Origin: Cladocopium goreaui
Taxonomy: Eukaryota > Sar > Dinophyceae > Suessiales > Symbiodiniaceae
Length of the DNA stretch: 64,000 bases
Assembly: GCA_947184155.2 (NCBI GenBank)
Contig: CAMXCT020001558.1
Coordinates: 134,663-198,662 of the forward strand
Reading direction: 5' to 3'
Under the pieces are notes generated by a model, which did no database searches, was not told the DNA's origin, and saw only the letters and a list, made by a program, of their open reading frames with translations. The number at the start of each line of letters is the position of its first letter. The first letter of the stretch is position 1. Positions 28,389-39,904 of this stretch are shown here, in pieces. Both the position numbers and the translations under genes were made by a program.

Positions 28389-30607
28389 GTTATGTCAAGC
28401 ACTGGATCACTTTGAATGTAACACGGCTGCAAGTCCCAGCCGGCCTTCCTCCCTTTGCCTCCCTTTGTCACAATCAGCCATGGAAAAGAATGCACAGAGG
28501 GGAGTCCCACAGAAAGATTCACTTGTTACGTCGCAGCAAGTGCGCGGAATATTGCTTCAGATCGCATAGTCACATGTGTATGCAGTTGTTTGGCTTGTTT
28601 AGAGTTTAGAGTTTATAGATATAGTAATAGAATGTAAATAATCTCAAATAGATTCAAATAATAGTAGATAATAGTAGCATATATATATATGCATGTATAT
28701 ATATATATACATGTGTATATGTGCACCGCATTATTCCATGGGACATTACATTCCAAGGCTGATTTTAGAAGGGCAGATTTGTGACCAATGCCAACAATCC
28801 AACAATGGCATATACACTGAATTAAAGTGGCAAACTCAATGCTATAAATCAAAACTATATGTATGCCCGAAATCACCATTTTGATATATTTTCATGGCTA
28901 GTAATTATAATAAACCCATACAAAAATGGTAGATTCTGTTCGATTATTTGTTGGGTTCTCCACATGATACCCTCTGGTAAACTAACATAGCTATTGAAAA
29001 TGACCATTTATAGTGGATTTTCCCATTAAAAATTGTGTTTTTCCATAGCTATGTTAGTTCACCAGAGGGTATACTTTTAAAACAGTGATCCATGCCGTGG
29101 CCAGGAGCCCTGGTGCTGCTGCGTCCTGGGCTACGGCAACGGAGAACATGCGCCGGGCCGCAGCGCTGACGCGGGGCGCGAGCCGCAACGGGGCCAGAAA
29201 TGGAGGGGGCACGGCCAGTAACATAGCTATGGAAAATCATCATTTTTAATGGGTAAATCCACTATTTCTATGGCCATTTTCAATAGCTATGTTAGTTTAC
29301 CAGAGGGTAACCAATGTGTTCAAATCCCATGACGGATCCGGCTGGTGCTGGTAGAAAAATGCTAACATTGTTATGGGTTTTTTGTTGATGGGATCCATGG
29401 CACACCATATATAGCAGCACCGTTGGGATCCTATGGGAATTAGTGTTCAAATAGATTCATAGTGTTTGGCTGGCTGTTTCACTAATATAATGGATATAGT
29501 ATTATATGTGAGTAACCGACACAGTTATCGTAACACTAATTTGGTTTTGCTTCGCTTTGGCCTTTCTGAGGCTGAACGAAACCTTCATAACCGATATGGG
29601 ACGACTCTTTACCGATACCCCACTTGCGATACCTCCGGGAGACTGAAATCCTCACAACCGAAAGCAAGGCATGAAATTTAACAAAGAATTTTGTCCGCCA
29701 CGTCATTTATGTAATTATATGATTATATGTAATTTACCCATCATTTTAGTCGGGTTTTATCAGCTTTAATTTGCTTCGTTGTTGCTGTGTGCATGTAACC
29801 TAAGGTATGTTATAACTATAATATCTATGGTTTCGTATGTATATCATAGTATGGTTTAGTGTATCTATTGTTTTGTTAGCACAATGTGATATTACAGTTA
29901 GAAACATAGATAACATGTTTGAACTGTAGTACGACATGCCCCAAAAAAAAGGAACTCCGATTTTCAAGTTTTCAGGGCAACCTCCGGGCTTTCAGACAGA
30001 ACCACATAATTGAAACTTATGAATGATACTGTATGTAATCATTATGTATCTGTATGTCATGTCATTTCTTTGCAACTGGTAGGGGCACAGGCTCATGCTT
30101 ACTGTATGCCTACGTGCCCAACACAGTCAGCTTCAGGAATCCCATAGAACTCTATGGAGTTCATATGGAGGAGTTTGTTTTTCTTAGGACAGTATATTTG
30201 TTGGGCAAAGCCGTAGTTTAGATCAACTTCCCCTGAACACACCCATTAAGATTCAATAAAGATATCATGAACATCCGCTTAAATGTCGGACTAGCGGCCT
30301 TGCGGTTTTGCAGCGAAACTCAGGTACCTCGCAGCACATCACATGTTGCTGGCCCATGCCCGAGCAACTCGACTGAATCATGTGACAGCAACGGTGGAGA
30401 ATGAACAACTGGTTGGTGGTTTGGAACATGACTTTTATTTTTCCATATATTGGGAACAATAACCCAACTGTCTTTCATATTTTTCAGAGGGTGGCTCAAC
30501 CACCAACCAGACAATGTCTACATGGGTACATTTTCTGCGAGCCGCTGTGGATCAGGCAGTGAAGTGCTACCGCGAGCTCTACCAAGCAGAGCAGGAGGGT
30601 GCTATAG
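28389..30607 (+). CDS. GH1 beta-glucosidase-type hydrolase, central exons 8-10
   Basis: Central part of the same GH1 gene. Exon 28389-28417 is a 29-base microexon encoding VKHWITLN. Exon 29105-29164 begins GAG CCC TGG, so the catalytic acid/base motif Asn-Glu-Pro is split over the intron; it continues VLGYGNGEHAPGRS. Exon 30511-30607 reads HFLRAAVDQAVKCYRELYQ and EQEGAIG, the GH1 helix before the conserved IGLTLN strand. Phase fits on both sides: 16206 (phase 1) to 28389, and 30607 (phase 1, GC donor at 30608) to 50177, giving EGAIGLTLNMDWKEP. The donor at 29165 (GC) is chosen by phase; GA at 29168 is an alternative. The acceptor at 30511 is the terminal CAG of a family B introner. Confidence 0.92.
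28968..29071. repeat. Introner-like element, family A copy
   Basis: TACCCTCTGGTAAACTAACA to GTTAGTTCACCAGAGGGTA, in the GH1 intron that splits the Asn-Glu-Pro motif. Confidence 0.9.
29216..29309. repeat. 5'-truncated family A introner
   Basis: Left end lacks ACCCTCTG and begins CAGTAACATAGCTATGG; right end GTTAGTTTACCAGAGGGTA is intact. GC-rich, coding-like DNA runs up to its left edge. Confidence 0.8.
30409..30510. repeat. Introner-like element, family B copy supplying a splice acceptor
   Basis: Starts CTGGTTGGTGGTTTGGAACA and ends AACCACCAACCAG exactly where GH1 exon 30511 begins. The terminal CAG therefore serves as intron acceptor in the reconstructed gene. Confidence 0.85.
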
Positions 30608-30876
30608 GCCATGAATGGCCAAAGTCCGGGCGACTGGGAGTTTTTCTCAATTTTTTGGGGCAAAAAACAAAAGCACCCGGGGAGCCACAGCAACTGTGAC
30701 CACTGTGAGGTAAATTTCCACAAAATGTACGGACATTATATGTTAGATACAATTAGTGGTTTGACATGTGGCTAGATTCTGAACTGTTAACTTGATTCTA
30801 CCTTCAGAGGTGGAACCAGAAACACACTGGAGCACTCATGCTGGGAGGTCACCCCCTTGTTGCAGTTACTGTAGCT

Positions 30877-30991
30877 GGGTTTATCTGAAAATAGTTTACC
30901 TCCTACAATATTTGGTGAATCATTATATATAATCAGTATTTCCCCCATTAAAGTTGCCACTTCAGGGATATGCCTATTTTCAGGCGCTCCC
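30877..30991. repeat. Inverted-repeat element, family C copy
   Basis: GGGTTTATCTGAAAATAG at the left and CCTATTTTCAGGCGCTCCC at the right. It lies between the GH1 exon ending 30607 and the HCF101 start at 31236. Confidence 0.65.
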
Positions 30992-31235
30992 GGCTGGATT
31001 TGGCTATGCATTTTTGGATCCAGGGCGCAAAAAAACGCTGGCAAGATGCCGCTATTCTTCATCCATGTTCCAACATGGTAAAAGCAATATGATGAAGCAG
31101 CACCCATGACCCAAGCCCACAAACCATGACGGAGAACATATCTGTTCCTTCGAAAAATGAAGAGACTTAGGATTGCTTTTTGGGGGTCCCAAATTTGAGG
31201 AACCCCAGAATTTTTTCACAAAACTTGCCAAGATC

Positions 31236-34200
31236 ATGGCAGCCATCAGCTTGAGTCGTGCTGCGCCCCTGCCGCGGCTCCCTCCTCGGCTGGCCACCCA
31301 GACCCCGCCTGCCGCGCACTCCGCGCCGCTCAGCGGGGCGGCGCGAAGCACCGCGGCCGCATCGGCGGTGGCTCTGGCGGCAAGGGAAAGGAGAAGTGTC
31401 ATCGCGAGAAGGGCTGGAAACGAGCTGACACCTGTAAAGGAAGTCATGGAGACTTGGCTAATATATTAGCTATTTTTAAGGCGATTTCTGGTGATTTTGA
31501 TTGTCCATACATGCACAAAACCACGAGATAAACGCCGCAATGAAGATGCTGGCCACCTGGGTGCCTGGGTTCTTTTTCCAGACTTCACCCAGGAAGCGCT
31601 GAAGGAAGTCAAAGATCCTGGCCTGGGGACAGACATTGCGGCTTGGCCTGGTGTGGGATCTTATGTGCGAAAGGGAGAGTTTCAGGATTCCGGCTGCATG
31701 CAGGAAACTGTCAAACTCACTCACTGTGCTGGCTGGGCCTCTACCCATCGATAAGAGAAGATTTTTGTGACGCCATTCACTCCAGATGTAATTAATCATG
31801 TTCTATCGTTTTCAGACAAAGGACTGATGAGCATTTGCCACCAAAAATTCCGTCCCATGCTACTGATACATATACTGTACTGATACCATCTGATACCACA
31901 TGATACGTCATGATACGTCATGATACCCAATTACCAGAACCATCCCGAACCCACATTGCCAAATGCCAAAGTTGCAGTTTCTTCACCAACTCTCTCTGAG
32001 TCATATTTCTCAAGCGGCGGGTTTGAAACCACGGAGGTTTCCAGTGGTTTCGTGGGGGCCATCAAAGCCGATCGCGTCACTGGGAATATCTCCCTGGTGC
32101 TGGAGGTTGAAGTGTACCAGGCGGAAGTGGAGGCAGCTGGGCATGCTGGGCCGGCGAAGTGGGTAGTGGGTCAAACTTGGGGGACCTAAAGAAGGGTCAC
32201 TGTGCCTAGTATGAACTCATATTAAGCCAGATCAATTTTGGCTTGGTGGGTTAGAAAAAAACATATTTTTACATATGTTTACCCATACCCAAAAGCACAG
32301 TGTGTGTGTGTGTGCGTAAATATTAATGGCAATTCTAGTGGCAGTTCTAATGGCAATGCCACTGGAATAACAGGCCCAGGCCGAGGGGATGGGATGATCT
32401 ACATCCTGACACATCGATGAGCCAAGAATGAACCAGCGTTAAAGAGCTTGATTCGCTCAATGGCGTGAGTACCCTCTGGTGAACTAACATAGCAATGGAA
32501 AATCACCATTTTTAATAGGAAAATCCACTATTTCTATGGCCATTTTCAATTGCTATGTTAGTTCACCAGAGAGTATCTTGATGGGTCATGTTCAAAGCTG
32601 AACGGGTAATATCTTGATATATCTTGATGTTCATGTCACGCATGCGTATCTCAAGAGCCAGAGACCAGACCGGACATACCTTTCTTCTATAATTACCCGG
32701 CAAGCCAGCAACCCATTGGAACCATCATCCCAGTACCAGGGACGTTTCCATTCATACAAACATGATCATGATTGTTGCCAAGACGAAAGAAAGGTATCTT
32801 GCCACATACCAGTTTCATTTAGGGTTACATTGACATTGGGTAGTTATAAAATCCCCCGGCCCCATAGAACAGATAACCATACTTCATCATACTTCTATTA
32901 GTCCATTAGGGTTTCATTTAGGGCTTACATGAATGATAAATCCACTGGCCCCATGGAACAACTAAGCATACTTCTATTAGGGTTTCATGTGGAGAATTGC
33001 ACATGGCTGTGGCAAGATGACATATGAACTTCAGACTCGCCAAAAAAGTGAAAAAGGGGAAACGGCCGGAAAGCATAAAGTCCTCAGAGGGTTCACTTTT
33101 CAGACTGCTTTTTTAAAAAAATGTCTTGGGCCATATTACTGCACAGATGTACCAGAGTCATACAACACTTCGCCTGCGCAGTGAAATGGGCCATGGCCTC
33201 CTTAAGACGTTAATCATTCATTCCGTTCCGGGCAAACCCTCAGTCCTGCCTGTAGAACTACTAAACCATAATGCATCCATTATCGTCAATTATAGCACCA
33301 CTAAAAGACAGACAACTAAAATCTTACTGAAATAGTCAATAGTGATAAACTTCATTCCTATCTTTTTAAGGATTGCTATATATATATATAAATATGCCAA
33401 TATGCATATCTCCGGATTCTGGGTGGTGTGTCCACTAGTTCAACCACCGCATCCTGCCATCCCATCCCAAGGAACGCCTTCGAAGTATCTCCTGGGCAAA
33501 GGATGTGCAGGTCAGTGTCGGCTCGATTAAGCCACCCCCAAGTCTTCCCAGACCCATGCCGCAGATGCTCGGGTTGGAAAATACGGGGAATTCAAGAGGG
33601 AATCCTATCAGAATGATGCTGTAATGAGGAGGGTTGCAGTTGCAGACCATAAAGGATGCAAAGGGGTGAGTACAGACTGCAATTGCTTTGAGAACATTTG
33701 AGAACTAGTTGGGACTTAAGGTGCGCTTTGGGGAACACAAAAAGGTAGCACAAAGACTGGCATGGCCAAACCAACTTTATTTATCAGGTGGCCTATCAGG
33801 TTCCATCCCTATGGCCGGGGTGATCAGTGGCGAACCCGTCCCCAACCTGCACAGCATGGTTGACAGCAGCCAGTCTTGGTAATTTCTGAGGGTACTTTTG
33901 CCACAGTCACTTCCCCAAGTTACAACTTCCCAGTAAGAAGTAAGGCCTCCCATGTAATTTCACAGCACAGGTCGTACTTTGCTATGCCATACTGTCATCA
34001 TACTTGAGGTCGCCATACCCTTTGAATGTCCCCTGTTTCTTTGTGATAGTCCCATCCGACCCCAATTTTTCTTGAGCAAAAAACAATCAAACTACCTTCA
34101 AGGTGCTTCCCCCTAGTTATTAATTGATGTTTGACTCCATCTGACTAGTGAAAGTTAGAAACCAACTTGGCAATCGTTTAGAGGGCCCACATATGCCCCC

Positions 34201-36747
34201 ATTCGCCAGTCAGCTCCATGTCTTCCTGTGGGATTTGGCGATGGTCCAAGGATGCCGCAATCCTTGGAGAAGGTGAAGAACATCATCGCCGTCTCTTCCT
34301 GCCTGGGCCCCGGAGCTCGATGGAGGGGAGCTCTCGTAGATGTCGGACTGTCCGTAGACCTCGGTTTTTCGTAGGAAAAAAGATGTGGTTTGTTGCAATA
34401 GGTTGTAATGTCATCATCTTTAGCTGATCTTTAGCTGTAAATGTTTAAATAGGGGGGATCTAGTGCCCGGCGAATGCCCAACCTCCTTGTAGGGGAGCTA
34501 AAATCAGACATTGACTGGAGAAACCAGAGTTTAAAAGAAATATCCATCAAATATTAATCTACAAGACGATCTCATACACAACTATTCAGACTTGCAGATG
34601 TCAACCACCACTCAAAGGCTCATTTCGAACATGAAAATGGGTACTATATATAAATCTGTAGGATGTGTCCGAAAAAGCAACAGTTCTGCAATGGTTGGGT
34701 GAGCCCCTTCTAGATTGCCCAATTCTGCAGTTTTGGGGAGCTGATTTTTGGCCCCAAACCCTTTGGACCTTCCCTCCTGCGCAGGTAAAGGAGGTGTGGG
34801 CAAGAGCACTGTGGCCGTGAACCTGGCCTTCGCTCTGCACAAGAAAGGCTTCTTGGAGTCCTTGAATTCCTTGGCATGTCATGATGATGGGGTTTCGATA
34901 TGTTTTGATGACATCTCTGGTGGTAGCCACCCACAACGTAAAGATCGCTTTCACTGACTGACTGATTGATACTGATTGAATGATTGCATGTCTAGAATGA
35001 GACACAAAAACAACTGTGAAAAAGCTCGGGAGTTTGTACCTTCTCTTCTCTATTTCCAGCCACACCAGCACAATGAATCTCTGAATTTTGCTGGCTATTT
35101 GGTGGTGAAGATGTTGGCCTCGCGTACAGCCCGGATGCATTGTAGCGAAAGACCAAGCCTTTGACTTTCGATACTCTTCGTCTGACAATGTCGCAATCAC
35201 ATCTCTATATATATATGTATATTAAATGGATGGATGGGTGGACAGATATTTCATCCTCGATATGACATGATGCGAGGTTATAAAGTGGGCATTTTTGACT
35301 GTGATGTCTACGGCCCATCGTTGCCTGTGATGGTCCGCTTTCAAGAGGAGACGCCTCGATGCTCGGCGTCACGGGTGCGACATCACGGTGTGTATTCCCA
35401 TGCGGCAGAATTTAGAAGTGTTCTGCAGTGAGGGAGGGATTTTCTTGATGTGCCCGGCTCCTTTGATCTTATATTATATATATTATATATTATATAATAC
35501 TATATTATAATAGTATATAATAGCTGGGAATGTGCTGGCCCAGGGATTTTTTGCGGCCGAAAAGGCCCTGGCGAAGCTATGGTGTTTCTGAAAAAAATCA
35601 GGGTGACCTCGAAGAACAACCGAAATCAACCGAACATGGCCTGTCTCAGGAATGGAGATGTACGAAGATGAGAAGAAGCAGAGGTGCCAAGATGTCTGAG
35701 CCAAGTGCCGCCAATTGAGGTCAGTCAGTCTAATTTGGAGCATGTAGCGAGTGATGTGAGGCAGCATCAAAAGCAAGTTGTGGATTTGACAGGCACATCA
35801 GGCCGGTGATCCACCCCGAGACTGGCCGCTCGGTGTTTCACCATCCATCCGGCCACCTATATAGGTGATGTTTGGGTATGGGGAAAACATGGAAAAACGA
35901 AGCCAAACATGGGCCAACTTTAATTTCACAGTTTTTGAATTCATGCGGGTATCATAATGTTTTGGGAAGATTTCAATGGATTTCATGTAATTCTTGCGCA
36001 TTTAGATTTAAATTCACCTAAATTTGAGGGAATGCAGGCAAATAGATGCATATCTGGGCTGGGATCAACAAAAACAACAGAACGCTTGGCTGGGATGGTT
36101 GAAGGTCTACGCGAGTCTACCAATGTATCTCCGGTTCAGGGGTTTGTGGCGAATCCTCGTCCCAGAATCTGATGATTCAATTCATGGATTTCTGCGTTCA
36201 ATTGGTACCTTTTGGATTTTGGACACCCAAGTCTGGTGATGTTGGCTTTAAAATCTTTTAAACCATTTTAAACCATCAACCATGGGCAACCATATAAACC
36301 AAGCCGACCATGCAGCACCTCCGGTGACATCCGGTCGTGACACCCAGGCATCAAATTGGTCTCCTTTGGCTTTGTGGGCCATGCCGCCGTGATGAGAGGC
36401 TCCATGGTGACTGGAGTGATGTCGCAGTTGGTGAACCAAACCGCTCCTGGGCACCGGGTGAACTGCTCCGGGTGTGTCTGTCTGGAAGAGTGGGGGATAG
36501 CATGGGACATATTCATTGATGGCAATTTCATTTGATACAGAAAAAATAGTAATTGATCGGTTCATTGATACCAAATCATTGATGGTAGCAATTGATGCCA
36601 AACTAAAAACTGGTAAAACATGATCAGCACTATGCACTTCAGATGTTTTTTTTACCGCGCTGAGGACTGGGGCGACTTGGACTATTTGGTTTTGGACATG
36701 CCACCTGGCACGGGCGATATTCACCTGACTTTGTCTCAGATTTGCCA
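31236..36747 (+). CDS. HCF101: HCF101-type Fe-S scaffold ATPase (Mrp/NBP35 family), 5' exons
   Basis: P-loop scaffold that binds and transfers 4Fe-4S clusters; plant HCF101 serves photosystem I. Exon 31236-31433 starts ATGGCAGCC and encodes 66 Ala/Arg/Ser/Pro-rich residues, a likely organelle-targeting region. Then: 31593-31637 ([15 protein letters not shown]), 32037-32105 ([16 protein letters not shown]), 33472-33510 ([12 protein letters not shown]), together the MIP18/DUF59 region; 34210-34300 ([10 protein letters not shown]); 34785-34847 (Walker [15 protein letters not shown]); 35277-35367 ([17 protein letters not shown]); 35793-35824; 36348-36442 ([17 protein letters not shown]); 36665-36747 ([18 protein letters not shown]). 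Phases agree at every join from 33472 on. The usual TTPACP segment of DUF59 was not found, so either an exon is missing between 32106 and 33471 or the exon at 33472 starts earlier (33439). The gene continues at 45316. Confidence 0.94.
32106..33471. other. HCF101 intron, may hide one DUF59 exon
   Basis: Contains the introner at 32470 and a TGTGTG run near 32300. HCF101 relatives have about 15 more residues (around TTPACP) here than I could recover. No convincing exon was seen. Confidence 0.5.
32470..32575. repeat. Introner-like element, family A copy
   Basis: TACCCTCTGGTGAACTAACA to GTTAGTTCACCAGAGAGTA, in an HCF101 intron. The two arms share the same G/C change (GGTGAAC / GTTCACC), so the inverted repeat stays paired. 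Confidence 0.9.
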
Positions 36748-36857
36748 GTGCCTTGGATAGTGCGATGATCTCCGGGTTCACTTTGGGAAGAAGGTTTGCG
36801 ATTCATGCGTGGTATATAAAATGAATAATTATACATCTATATAATTCTATGTATCGA

Positions 36858-36871
36858 TCACATATATGTAC

Positions 36872-36900
<29 letters not shown>
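36858..36900. repeat. (TA)n(TG)n microsatellite at the retroelement's left edge
   Basis: ATATATATGTGTGTG run directly abutting the left repeat of the retroelement. The right edge of the element also merges into TGTGTATGTATATG, so the insertion target seems to be this microsatellite. Confidence 0.6.
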
Positions 36901-36906
<6 letters not shown>

Positions 36907-37335
36907 GGGGCAACCCCTGTTCCGAAGGGCTTTTATCACATGTCCAATTTTATCACATGTCCAATTTTAGTTTCAGTTCCCAATTTACAAGCAGGGGCAC
37001 ACGGCATCCTTGACCCACCGTGTGCAACGAAACTACGGTCTTGGATGGGATATCAGGGCTGATCACCCTGACGTACCTGCAGTTGGTCACGATGTTCTTT
37101 CATTATCCAAGCTTTTTGCTGACTTTCCGGTTATTATTTTTTATCATATGCATGAATAATTCGAGAAATCGGAGTCCGTTACGCATTTTTCAGTATTTAC
37201 CCATTTCTGCGACTTTTGTCCAATGTGGACAAAGACGGCCTTCCTGAACTAAGCATGTAAACAGCAGAATCAGTTCAGGTATCCTGTTGGGAATGAAAAG
37301 ACTCATAGACGAGATACAGTCTTTCAAGTGTGTAT
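36901..37335 (+). repeat. Left 435-bp direct repeat of the retroelement
   Basis: Starts TGTGTGGGGGCAACCCCTGT and ends TTTCAAGTGTGTAT. It matches 44330-44764 at a constant offset of 7429 bases. Confidence 0.92.
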
Positions 37336-38071
37336 TCGGCAGAGATTCCGTCATGGTCCTGTCGTGATCCGGTAACTGCCGGCGTGTGAACAGTATCCCT
37401 CTGATTTGGCTTCGGCCCTCAACTTTTTCACCACCAAAAAATGGGGGTATGTCTGGTCCTTGTCCAGAAAAAAACAACAAGGCAATACCACTGGGTCGTT
37501 TTGACCATGAATCGTAGCCATCGGTATTTCTTTGAACCGTATCCGATATGATTTGGGACTAATTTTCCCTTCCGTCCCCTCGAGATGAGTAATTCGTGCT
37601 ACGGAGTTCCACTTTCCAACGGAGATCGAAGATCTCCATGGAAATTGTCGTGCATGTTTTCTCAGGCGTTGAAGAATCTCTGAAAAATTTCTGAAAATCT
37701 CTGATTGCACTTTGTGCCTCTGAATTACTCTGATTCACTCTGATTCACTCTGAACATTCGGGGTTATTCCTGAGCAAAGGCTTTCGGGCCCTCCTCTGAA
37801 ACAACTATGAGTCGCCAAAAAAGAACGAAGGAGGAAAAAACAGCAATAGACATTTAGACTTACTCGTAGGACGGATCAGTGATAATTTCGATGCAGTGTT
37901 TTCACGGTACTTCAGCTTTCAGTTTCTGTACAGACATTCAACCGACATGTTTTTCACGTTCATTCATGAAGAAGCCAATCACTGCAAACGTATCACACGT
38001 TGATACTTGTACAGTTGACCTTTTTTAATTGTGTGTTGTCATGGTTTTCCATGTTCCATTTTCCTTTTTAA
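37336..38071. other. Retroelement 5' untranslated region
   Basis: No coding ORF on the plus strand. A promoter or self-cleaving ribozyme could lie here or in the repeat, but I could not recognise either by eye. Confidence 0.4.
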
Positions 38072-39487
38072 TTGTATATGTTGTCATGGTTTTCCATTTT
38101 CCATTTTCCATTTTCGACACGTAGAGTTGCAGCCATGTCATACAATGTGTATTTCATTGCAGGGGACTACAGCCGTCAGGCGGCTAAAGCACCACCGTCT
38201 CGAGCACCGGCTGCCGTGGTTTCGACGGTGAGACCCAAGAGTGAGGTCCGACCTGCGCTGCCAATTACTGATGGTACTGCAAGTTTCGATCCCCCTAGAA
38301 GACCACCGGGACCAATGTCTGTAGTCCTTGAAGGTGCACAGAAAATCGGTAGACCACCAGCTGCACCGAGAAGTTTGGCACCTTTACAACCTCCACCACT
38401 GAGATCCAGATCTTCTCGATCCCGTAGACCTCGTCAAACGAGATCTAGATCCGATAGCCGTGCACGATCTCGGTCCCCAGGACCTAGTGTCAGTGAAGTT
38501 CGATCAGAGGCTCGCTCTTTACAGCAAGCCCATCATACATACCCACCAGGGAATTGGGAAACTTCACTTGGAGTATTTGATATTTACGGTCACAGCGGCC
38601 AATTTCAAGCAAGACCTCCGCCGCCGCCACCACCACCCCGTCCAGTGGTGCCACAGACCGTACGTAGTGCTCCGAATGCATCTTTGAATGTGCCGCTAGG
38701 TAGTGCTCCTTTTAATGCGTTTCCGATTTCGAGCACGCCGTCAGGCCATGTCCCACTAAATGATCATGAGTATTCCTTGTTTGAAGTCCTCTTGAATCAA
38801 CAAGTTAAGGAACATCCCACTTCTGAAGCCTTTTTGCAACATGTAGCCAAGCTACTGGCACAGGCTGACATTTTGTCACAAGATTTGGGACCCATGAGAA
38901 TGGCCACGTATGATCCCAGCTATTACGGATGGAATCAGGGATCTGACCAACCAGCTCCAATGGAGCATTTTTACCTTTTGCCGATCTCAATTTTGTATGA
39001 TAGAGCCAACCTTCCAGCAGGGACGCCACCGATACCAAGAGGGGCGGCACCAGACAGAGGCCTCGAAGAAATCATCCATCTGGCCTTCACACATGCCACA
39101 AAACTTGGTAATTTTGTTGCCATTCTCAAAGAAGGTAAGCTGGCAGCTAGCAAACTCCACTTTGCAGAAAGTGAAAGTTTCTTTGCTCAGGGATTCAAAG
39201 TAGGATACACCTCGTGGGAGGCGCACGAATTAGGTCGTATCTTGCACAATGGGACGAATCTCAGCAAGAACGAATGCGGTGCCATATTTGTGGGCCTAGC
39301 CTGGGGCACAGGAAAAACCGTGCACAATGGCGGAGAGGGTGAGTGCATTGACCTCACCCGTGGCCCGAATTCGCAAGGATGCGTGCATCACAAACGTGGC
39401 CGCATGTGGGTGATAAACACCCGCAGCCACTATTTGACAGGCATCGCTTGGCGATCTGATTCCCAAGCTCCGGTCAGGTTTTTCTGA
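38072..39487 (+). CDS. Retroelement ORF1, RS/proline-rich protein
   Basis: 471 codons; a second ATG at 38134 (MSYNVYFIAGDY) gives about 450 residues. Residues about 50-130 are proline-rich, then comes an Arg/Ser block (SRSSRSRRPRQTRSRSDSR) resembling RS domains that bind RNA or splicing factors. A PPPPPPPPRP run follows near residue 190. The C-terminal half looks globular, with YNVYF-type hydrophobic patterning early and FVGLAWGTGKTVHNGG near the end. I recognise no family. By position it is probably the nucleic-acid-binding ORF1 protein of the element. It is followed by TGA and a 417-base gap before ORF2. Confidence 0.8.
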   Translation: MYMLSWFSIFHFPFSTRRVAAMSYNVYFIAGDYSRQAAKAPPSRAPAAVVSTVRPKSEVRPALPITDGTASFDPPRRPPGPMSVVLEGAQKIGRPPAAPRSLAPLQPPPLRSRSSRSRRPRQTRSRSDSRARSRSPGPSVSEVRSEARSLQQAHHTYPPGNWETSLGVFDIYGHSGQFQARPPPPPPPPRPVVPQTVRSAPNASLNVPLGSAPFNAFPISSTPSGHVPLNDHEYSLFEVLLNQQVKEHPTSEAFLQHVAKLLAQADILSQDLGPMRMATYDPSYYGWNQGSDQPAPMEHFYLLPISILYDRANLPAGTPPIPRGAAPDRGLEEIIHLAFTHATKLGNFVAILKEGKLAASKLHFAESESFFAQGFKVGYTSWEAHELGRILHNGTNLSKNECGAIFVGLAWGTGKTVHNGGEGECIDLTRGPNSQGCVHHKRGRMWVINTRSHYLTGIAWRSDSQAPVRFF

Positions 39488-39904
39488 ATTTCATTCACCT
39501 TGTTGTTTTTTCATACTGAATTTTGCAGTCTTTACTTGATCCATGTTGTTTGCCTCATCCTTGATATATTCCCTGTACAACCATTCTGCATTTTCTAATC
39601 CTGAAACGGATTGGACGCCACCACGATAAAAATACTGTCAGCTTGCTATGCTTGACGTTGCTGATGGACGTTTTCAGAGATTGCACGATGTTTGCCGGAA
39701 TTTTGTCACTTTGAAATGTTGTGTCCAAGTTTCTGAGCTGTTTCATTTTCAATTTCATATGGCGCCTGTCGATCGAACATACTATTTCGATGGTTTCATT
39801 CGTTTTTTAAATTTAATGATTTCAATCGCTGAATATTTTTTCTCGGTGAATTCTCATAACTAAGAATATTTTTCTGTGATTGTCAATCACTGAGCGCTTT
39901 CTCT
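39488..39904. other. Gap between retroelement ORF1 and ORF2
   Basis: Short open stretches only (39648-39863). No family signal and no obvious internal initiation signal were seen. Confidence 0.4.

Noticed and set aside
32225-32245. Spliced-leader relic (ATTTTGGCTTGG resembling dinoflagellate SL)
   Set aside because: Only a short partial resemblance without the rest of the leader; chance match.
33790-33880. Exon-like stretch reading [14 protein letters not shown] in the HCF101 region
   Set aside because: Exons 33472-33510 and 34210-34300 join in phase with the expected family text, leaving no place for it.
34748-34957. ParA/MinD-like bacterial gene from the GKGGVGKST motif
   Set aside because: The motif is one exon of an intron-split HCF101; DUF59 and DUF971 parts flank it, and the open frame continues into intron.
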